NCBI RefSeq assembly: GCF_030010215.1
Contig: NZ_JASCRR010000006.1
Location: 211,229 to 275,228 of the forward strand
DNA: 64,000 nucleotides
Direction: 5' to 3'
Source: Tianweitania sp. UT-5YL-CI-8
GTDB taxonomy: Bacteria; Pseudomonadota; Alphaproteobacteria; Rhizobiales; Rhizobiaceae
Shown: in pieces, positions 59,763 to 64,000 of the stretch
Numbering within the stretch: position 1 is the stretch's first letter
Layout: the number at the start of each line of letters is the position of its first letter
Made by a program: the position numbers and the translations under genes
Notes under the pieces: model-generated
Databases searched by the model: none
What the model was told of the DNA's origin: nothing
The model's input: only the letters and a program-made list of their open reading frames with translations

Positions 59763-60740
59763 ATGGATGTTTTCTACGATATTCCTGCCAACCCCAGGCC
59801 CGCCGGCGCCCATGGCGACTTCTTCCTGTCGAAAGACGGAAAACGCCTGCGCTATGCGATTTTCCCGGCGGAAGCCCGGCCTCTGAAGGGCACCGTTATC
59901 CTGATCCAGGGCCGCAACGAGTGCATCGAGAAATATTTCGAGACCGCGATCGACCTGTCCCGCCGCGGCTTTGCAACCGCAACCTTCGACCTTCGCGGCC
60001 AAGGCGGCTCCGACCGGCTGATCAAGGACGGACAGCGCGGTTATGTGAAGAGCTTCGACGATTATGCCCGCGACCTGCGGACCTTCTTCGACGACATCGT
60101 CCTGCCCGACTGCCGAGGCCCCTATTACATCATGGCGCATTCCGGCGGCGCGCTGATCGCCTTGCTGACGGCGCCTTATCTCGTCAACCGGGTCCAGCGC
60201 ATGGTGCTGCTAGCGCCGCTGCTGCAGATCGCCATAACCAGGCTCCAGATGCGCACGGTCAAGCGCATCACCAGCACGCTCGGCCTTTTCGGCCTCGGCC
60301 GACGCTACATCGGCGGCGGGCCCCGCCCGGCCGTCCCGCTCGCCTTCGAAGGCAACAAGCTGAGCACCGATCCCGACCGGTTCCGACGCAATATCGAGAT
60401 TTACGTCGCCTATCCGCAGCTCGCGCTGGGCGGACCGACCGTGAGCTGGGTGGCCGCCGCCGCCCGCGCGGTGGAGAAGATCACCGATCCCAGCTACATG
60501 AGCGCGCTGAGAATTCCGATGCTGTTCGTCAACGCGACCGCCGACCGCGTCGTCGATCCCAGCAGGATCGAGGCTTATGCCAAAGCCTTGCGCCTGGGCT
60601 CGCTGGTCACGATCTACGGCGCCCGCCACGAGCTTTTGCAGGAAGTCGATCTCTATCGCGAACAGGTTCTGGCCGCTTTCGACGCCTTCGTGCCCGGTTC
60701 CGAAACCATGCACATACAAGCGGACCCGGTGGAGGGCTAG
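59763..60740 (+). CDS. alpha/beta hydrolase (lysophospholipase-like)
   Basis: A 325-residue serine hydrolase of the lysophospholipase/monoacylglycerol lipase type. Oxyanion part ILIQGRNECIEKY near residue 47, FDLRGQGGSDR near 75, nucleophile Ser in MAHSGGALIAL near 125, acid Asp in FVNATADRVVDP near 260 and the His in GARHELLQEVD near 288 complete the triad. The start may be ATG 59763 or GTG 59739. Substrate is not known; such enzymes act on lysophospholipids or acylglycerols. It meets the hisN gene with a 4-base overlap of stops. Confidence 0.88.
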   Translation: MDVFYDIPANPRPAGAHGDFFLSKDGKRLRYAIFPAEARPLKGTVILIQGRNECIEKYFETAIDLSRRGFATATFDLRGQGGSDRLIKDGQRGYVKSFDDYARDLRTFFDDIVLPDCRGPYYIMAHSGGALIALLTAPYLVNRVQRMVLLAPLLQIAITRLQMRTVKRITSTLGLFGLGRRYIGGGPRPAVPLAFEGNKLSTDPDRFRRNIEIYVAYPQLALGGPTVSWVAAAARAVEKITDPSYMSALRIPMLFVNATADRVVDPSRIEAYAKALRLGSLVTIYGARHELLQEVDLYREQVLAAFDAFVPGSETMHIQADPVEG

Positions 60741-61510
60741 CCTCGCAGGACTGCCATGGCCGCAGCGTGCAGCTGCGGGGTAGCCGCGGCGAGAATGTCG
60801 CCGCCCTTTTCCGCCACACCGCCCTCGAAGGTGGTGACGATGCCGCCGGCCTGTTCGATGACCGGAATAAGGCCGACGATATCGTAGGGCTTCAAGCCCG
60901 CCTCGGCGACGATGTCGATCTGTCCCGCCGCCAGCATGGCAAAGGCGTAGCAATCCGTGCCGTAGCGCGACAGCCGAACCTGCGATTCGAGCGCGTCGAA
61001 ACGGGCGCGCGCATCGCCCGGAAACAGTGCAGGCGTCGTCGTGAACAGCGTCGCATCCGCCAGACTGGTCGTATCCTTCACCTTGAGCCGGCGCGGTCCG
61101 CCGGGACCCTCGTAATAGGCGCCCGAACCGTCGGCATAAAAAAGTTCGCCGATGAAGGGCTGCGACATCAGCCCTGCCACCGCTTCCCCATCAATGGTCA
61201 GACCCACCAGCGTGCCCCAGACCGGAACGCCGGAGATAAAGGCGCGGGTGCCGTCGATCGGATCGATCACCCAGACATGGCTGCTGGTGATGTTTTCGCT
61301 GCCGTGCTCCTCACCCAAAATACCGTGGCCGGGAAATTCAGCGTTGATAAGCGCGCGGATCGCGCGCTCGGTCTCCTGGTCCGCTTCGGTGACAGGATCG
61401 AAGCCGCCGGCGAGCTTGTTGCTCACGGCACCCTGGGCGCGAAACCGCGGCAAGGTTTCGGCCGCGGCGGCCTTGGCGATCCGGCGCAGAAACTCGGCAG
61501 TGACGGTCAA
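60737..61510 (-). CDS. hisN: inositol-monophosphatase-family histidinol-phosphatase (HisN-like)
   Basis: A 257-residue Mg-dependent phosphatase. Metal-binding motifs are GEEHGSE near residue 65, WVIDPIDGTRAF near 79 and the late AGLKPYDIVGLIPVIE near 203. Among IMPases this form matches HisN, which dephosphorylates histidinol phosphate; inositol phosphatase activity is also possible. Start is TTG 61510, backed by GGAGAG 5 bases upstream; no ATG is available. The upstream region carries a divergent small RNA gene. Confidence 0.85.
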   Translation of the reverse strand: MTVTAEFLRRIAKAAAAETLPRFRAQGAVSNKLAGGFDPVTEADQETERAIRALINAEFPGHGILGEEHGSENITSSHVWVIDPIDGTRAFISGVPVWGTLVGLTIDGEAVAGLMSQPFIGELFYADGSGAYYEGPGGPRRLKVKDTTSLADATLFTTTPALFPGDARARFDALESQVRLSRYGTDCYAFAMLAAGQIDIVAEAGLKPYDIVGLIPVIEQAGGIVTTFEGGVAEKGGDILAAATPQLHAAAMAVLRG

Positions 61511-61610
61511 GCAGTCTCTCCATTTCTTGGCTAGACCCAGCTATGGGTTGCCGCATTTTTTCGCATCGAAAGTTTTTGCACTTTAAAAGGCAAAATTCTG
61601 CACTTCTTTA

Positions 61611-61638
61611 TTGACATTGATGCAATGCACAATAAACT
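61611..61638 (+). promoter_or_regulatory. promoter of the MmgR-type sRNA
   Basis: A consensus -35 TTGACA (61611-61616), 16-base spacer and -10 TAAACT (61633-61638) predict transcription from about 61645. Confidence 0.65.
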
Positions 61639-61644
61639 CAACCT

Positions 61645-61724
61645 CGGACAGTTTGTTCTGTCCATGCCCTCCTTGGGCGTTTCCTCCCTAGACTTCAGAC
61701 CGCTCCTCGGAGCGGTCTTTTTTT
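61645..61724 (+). ncRNA. mmgR: suhB / alpha-r8 (MmgR-type) trans-acting small RNA
   Basis: An ~80-nt RNA of three hairpins: GGACAG/CTGTCC (61646-61663), GCCC/GGGC with loop TCCTT (61666-61678), and a terminator AGACCGCTC/GAGCGGTCT (61697-61718) followed by seven T. Two CCUCC-type anti-Shine-Dalgarno segments, in loop 2 and in the linker (UUUCCUCCCU), are left unpaired. This is the layout of the alphaproteobacterial suhB motif (Rfam RF00519), known as MmgR in S. meliloti, which limits polyhydroxybutyrate granules. Neighbours (IMPase, formylglutamate amidohydrolase, cpdR) agree with the rhizobial context I recall. Confidence 0.82.
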
Positions 61725-61779
61725 GCCCGCGAGTCTGCATGAGTCCGACCGGTGCCGACACGGCAGAGGCCCGGCAATC

Positions 61780-62673
61780 CTATTCGGCGGCAAGCGGCGG
61801 CGCCTGCCTGAAAAGGTGATCCGGCAAAGCCATGAGATCCGAGCAGAAGCGAGTAAGGTCGTCAGTCAGCGCATCGAAACCCGCCCGACGTTCAAGGCTG
61901 CGCTCGTTCATATAGAGCCCGCGGTTGATCTCGATCTGGATCGCATGGCGGTTGCGCGCCGGGCGCCCGTAATGCTCGGTGATGAAGCCGCCGGCATAGG
62001 GCTTGTTGTAGGCCACCGTATAACCCATTCCCGCAAGAAGACGGATAGCGGCTTCTGTCAGTTCCGGCGCAGCCGAGGCGCCGAAACGGTCGCCGATGAT
62101 GAAATCGGGCCGCAGTCCGTTTTCGCCGATGCGGATGCTGGCCGGCATGGAATGGCAGTCGACGAGCACCGCATAGCCGAAGCGCATCTGCGTCCGGCCC
62201 AGGAGATGCCGCAGCGTTTCGTGATAGGGTTCATAGATACCTTGGATGCGCGACAAAGCCTCCGACAGCGGCAGCCGGCTTTTGTAGATATCGAGCCCCT
62301 CGCCCACCAGTCGCGGCACCGTCCCAAGGCCGCCGGCAACCCGGGGCGAACGGATATTGGCGAAAGATGGCAGTGGATCGGAAAACATCCTTGGATCGAG
62401 TTCCCACGGTTCCCTGTTCACATCGAGATAGGCCCGCGGGAAATGCGCCAGCAGAAGCGGTGCACCCAAGGCCGCGGCGCCGCCGAAAAGCTGCTCGACA
62501 TAACAATCCTCCGACCGTCGGATGGCCTGCTTGTCGAGACGGCTCATCTCCAGGAAACGCGGCGGATAAATCCGTCCGCTATGCGGCGAATTGAATACGA
62601 AAGGCACGCGCTGCTCCGCGCTCGAACGGATTTCGAACGGTACGACATCCTTGAAATCGTCGGCTGCGGTCAT
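61780..62673 (-). CDS. N-formylglutamate amidohydrolase family
   Basis: A 297-residue metal-dependent hydrolase with FNSPHSGRIYP near residue 26, the CHSMPAS block near 175 and FITEHYGRPARNRHAIQIEINR near 235 (given in parts: TEHYGRP and QIEINR), as in HutG-type enzymes and N-formylglutamate deformylases. It could act in histidine breakdown, but no hut genes are here. The start is uncertain: ATG 62673 lacks a good ribosome-binding site and GTG 62724 is an alternative. It diverges from cpdR. Confidence 0.85.
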   Translation of the reverse strand: MTAADDFKDVVPFEIRSSAEQRVPFVFNSPHSGRIYPPRFLEMSRLDKQAIRRSEDCYVEQLFGGAAALGAPLLLAHFPRAYLDVNREPWELDPRMFSDPLPSFANIRSPRVAGGLGTVPRLVGEGLDIYKSRLPLSEALSRIQGIYEPYHETLRHLLGRTQMRFGYAVLVDCHSMPASIRIGENGLRPDFIIGDRFGASAAPELTEAAIRLLAGMGYTVAYNKPYAGGFITEHYGRPARNRHAIQIEINRGLYMNERSLERRAGFDALTDDLTRFCSDLMALPDHLFRQAPPLAAE

Positions 62674-62866
62674 TGCTGAGGGCAAGGCTTCACATCGGGT
62701 GGGATCATGTGACGAAAGTGCCACCGGGCGCGGGTGTTGTCCAGCGTGACCCCGCGATGGATGCGGCTCCGTTCACTTGATGTTTACCCTCCCTTCCTCA
62801 TATAGACATGGTTAACCGGAACATCGTGGAAACAACTTCCGGTTTCGCTGATTCGGACGGGAAACG

Positions 62867-63229
62867 ATGGCACGCATTCTTCTGGCGGAAGACGACGACG
62901 ACATGCGTCGCTTTCTGGTAAAGGCGCTTGAACGCGCCGGCTACCAGGTGAGCGACTTCGACAATGGCGCAAGCGCCTATGAGCGCCTGCGCGAGGAGCC
63001 GTTCTCGCTGCTTCTGACCGACATCGTCATGCCGGAGATGGACGGCATCGAATTGGCGCGCCGCGCCACCGAGATTGATCCGGACCTGAAGGTGATGTTC
63101 ATCACCGGCTTCGCCGCAGTCGCGCTCAATCCCGATTCGAACGCCCCCAAGGATGCCAAGGTCCTGTCCAAGCCGTTTCACCTGCGCGACCTCGTCAACG
63201 AGGTCGAAAAGATGCTCCAGGCGGCCTGA
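62867..63229 (+). CDS. cpdR: CpdR single-domain response regulator
   Basis: A 120-residue stand-alone receiver, the length of CpdR. The acidic pocket is AEDDDDM (8-14), the phosphoacceptor Asp52 lies in LLLTDIVMPEMDG, and Lys is in VLSKPFHLRDL. In alphaproteobacteria CpdR, dephosphorylated, directs ClpXP to cell-cycle proteins such as CtrA-pathway factors and is phosphorylated via the CckA-ChpT relay. No DNA-binding domain. ATG 62867 follows GGGAAAC. Confidence 0.9.
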   Translation: MARILLAEDDDDMRRFLVKALERAGYQVSDFDNGASAYERLREEPFSLLLTDIVMPEMDGIELARRATEIDPDLKVMFITGFAAVALNPDSNAPKDAKVLSKPFHLRDLVNEVEKMLQAA

Positions 63230-63349
63230 CGCCGGGGATCGTGAAGCGCTTTCCCCCGGCTCCCGCTGGGGAAAGGCAAAACGGGCGAATTTCCCCACAG
63301 GCTCCTATTGACGCGTTGGAGCAAAAGTGGTGTATGCGCCTCGTCGGAT

Positions 63350-63424
63350 GGGCGTGTAGCTCAGCGGGAGAGCACTGCATTGACATTGCAGGGGTCACAG
63401 GTTCAATCCCTGTCACGCCCACCA
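63350..63424 (+). tRNA. tRNA-Val(GAC)
   Basis: Cloverleaf with acceptor stem GGGCGTG/CACGCCC, D-arm GCTC-AGCGGGA-GAGC, anticodon loop TTGACAT on a TGCA/TGCA stem (anticodon GAC, valine), T-arm CAGG-TTCAATC-CCTG and an encoded CCA end. Confidence 0.97.
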
Positions 63425-63619
63425 TCCGAATCCCTTAAGCATCTAATCCGATGTACGATGCGGCGGCTGAGAGCCATGCACTCGTAGTAATCAGATAGCA
63501 ATCAGCGAACTGAGGTATCTCGGGAAATTCTGGGTATCGTCATGCCTACGTTGACTTGCTTCAACTCGGCTGTGAGCGCTAGATTGACCTAAAAAATACG
63601 TGAGGAATGGCAAGTAACG

Positions 63620-64000
<381 letters not shown>

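Overview
The window looks like chromosomal DNA of an alphaproteobacterium of the order Hyphomicrobiales (Rhizobiales), most likely a Mesorhizobium-like member of the Phyllobacteriaceae. This rests on: high GC; a complete chvE-gguABC sugar-transport operon with a divergent gbpR-type regulator; VisN/VisR/Rem(FtcR) flagellar regulators; homospermidine synthase; an Omp10-type lipoprotein; CpdR; and three RNA elements typical of this order (a speF-type leader, a ROSE thermometer and a suhB/MmgR-type sRNA). Assignments come from reading translations and motifs; no database search was run.

Layout. 1-9.9 kb: sugar uptake and oxidation (partial aldehyde dehydrogenase, aldose epimerase, SDR dehydrogenase, GguC, GguB, GguA, ChvE, GbpR-like LysR regulator, lyxose-isomerase-like cupin). 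10.2-13.6 kb: a compact flagellar regulatory island (visN-visR, an unknown gene, ftcR/rem, flaF) with no structural flagellar genes. 13.8-16.6 kb: SCP2 protein behind a palindromic operator, then ornithine decarboxylase with a ~440-nt leader and a GNAT gene. 16.7-21.5 kb: amidase, LysR regulator, DUF1007/NicO nickel-cobalt pair, RelE/StbE-type toxin-antitoxin pair. 21.5-27.8 kb: GNAT, aminotransferase, SDR, DUF533, TrhO, muramidase, KDPG aldolase. 28-31.6 kb: DUF882 peptidase-like protein with a very long Ala/Pro tail and a sigma-54 activator. 31.7-37 kb: PepF, PabB-PabC, homospermidine synthase. 37-50.3 kb: envelope genes (Omp10-like lipoprotein, 5'-nucleotidase-LysM fusion, QmcA/NfeD pair, KdsD, beta-barrel protein, GalU, lytic transglycosylase, DUF459 protein) plus ferrochelatase and a PaaK-like ligase with a degenerate ATP loop. 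50.4-57.3 kb: glutamate synthase gltB and gltD, split by a vapBC module. 57.8-63.4 kb: threonine aldolase, Hsp20 under a ROSE thermometer, alpha/beta hydrolase, HisN-type phosphatase, MmgR-type sRNA, formylglutamate amidohydrolase, CpdR, tRNA-Val(GAC). The right edge holds a frameshifted IS3-family transposase fragment.

How the parts fit. ChvE delivers pyranose sugars to GguAB. GguC, the SDR, the epimerase and the aldehyde dehydrogenase would then oxidise them toward 2-oxoglutarate, probably under GbpR control. Ornithine decarboxylase and homospermidine synthase are two steps of the rhizobial polyamine route. VisNR and Rem form the known master cascade for motility, but here it stands apart from its targets. 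Most of the window is ordinary core chromosome. The accessory features are two toxin-antitoxin pairs, one RIME-like repeat and the IS3 remnant.
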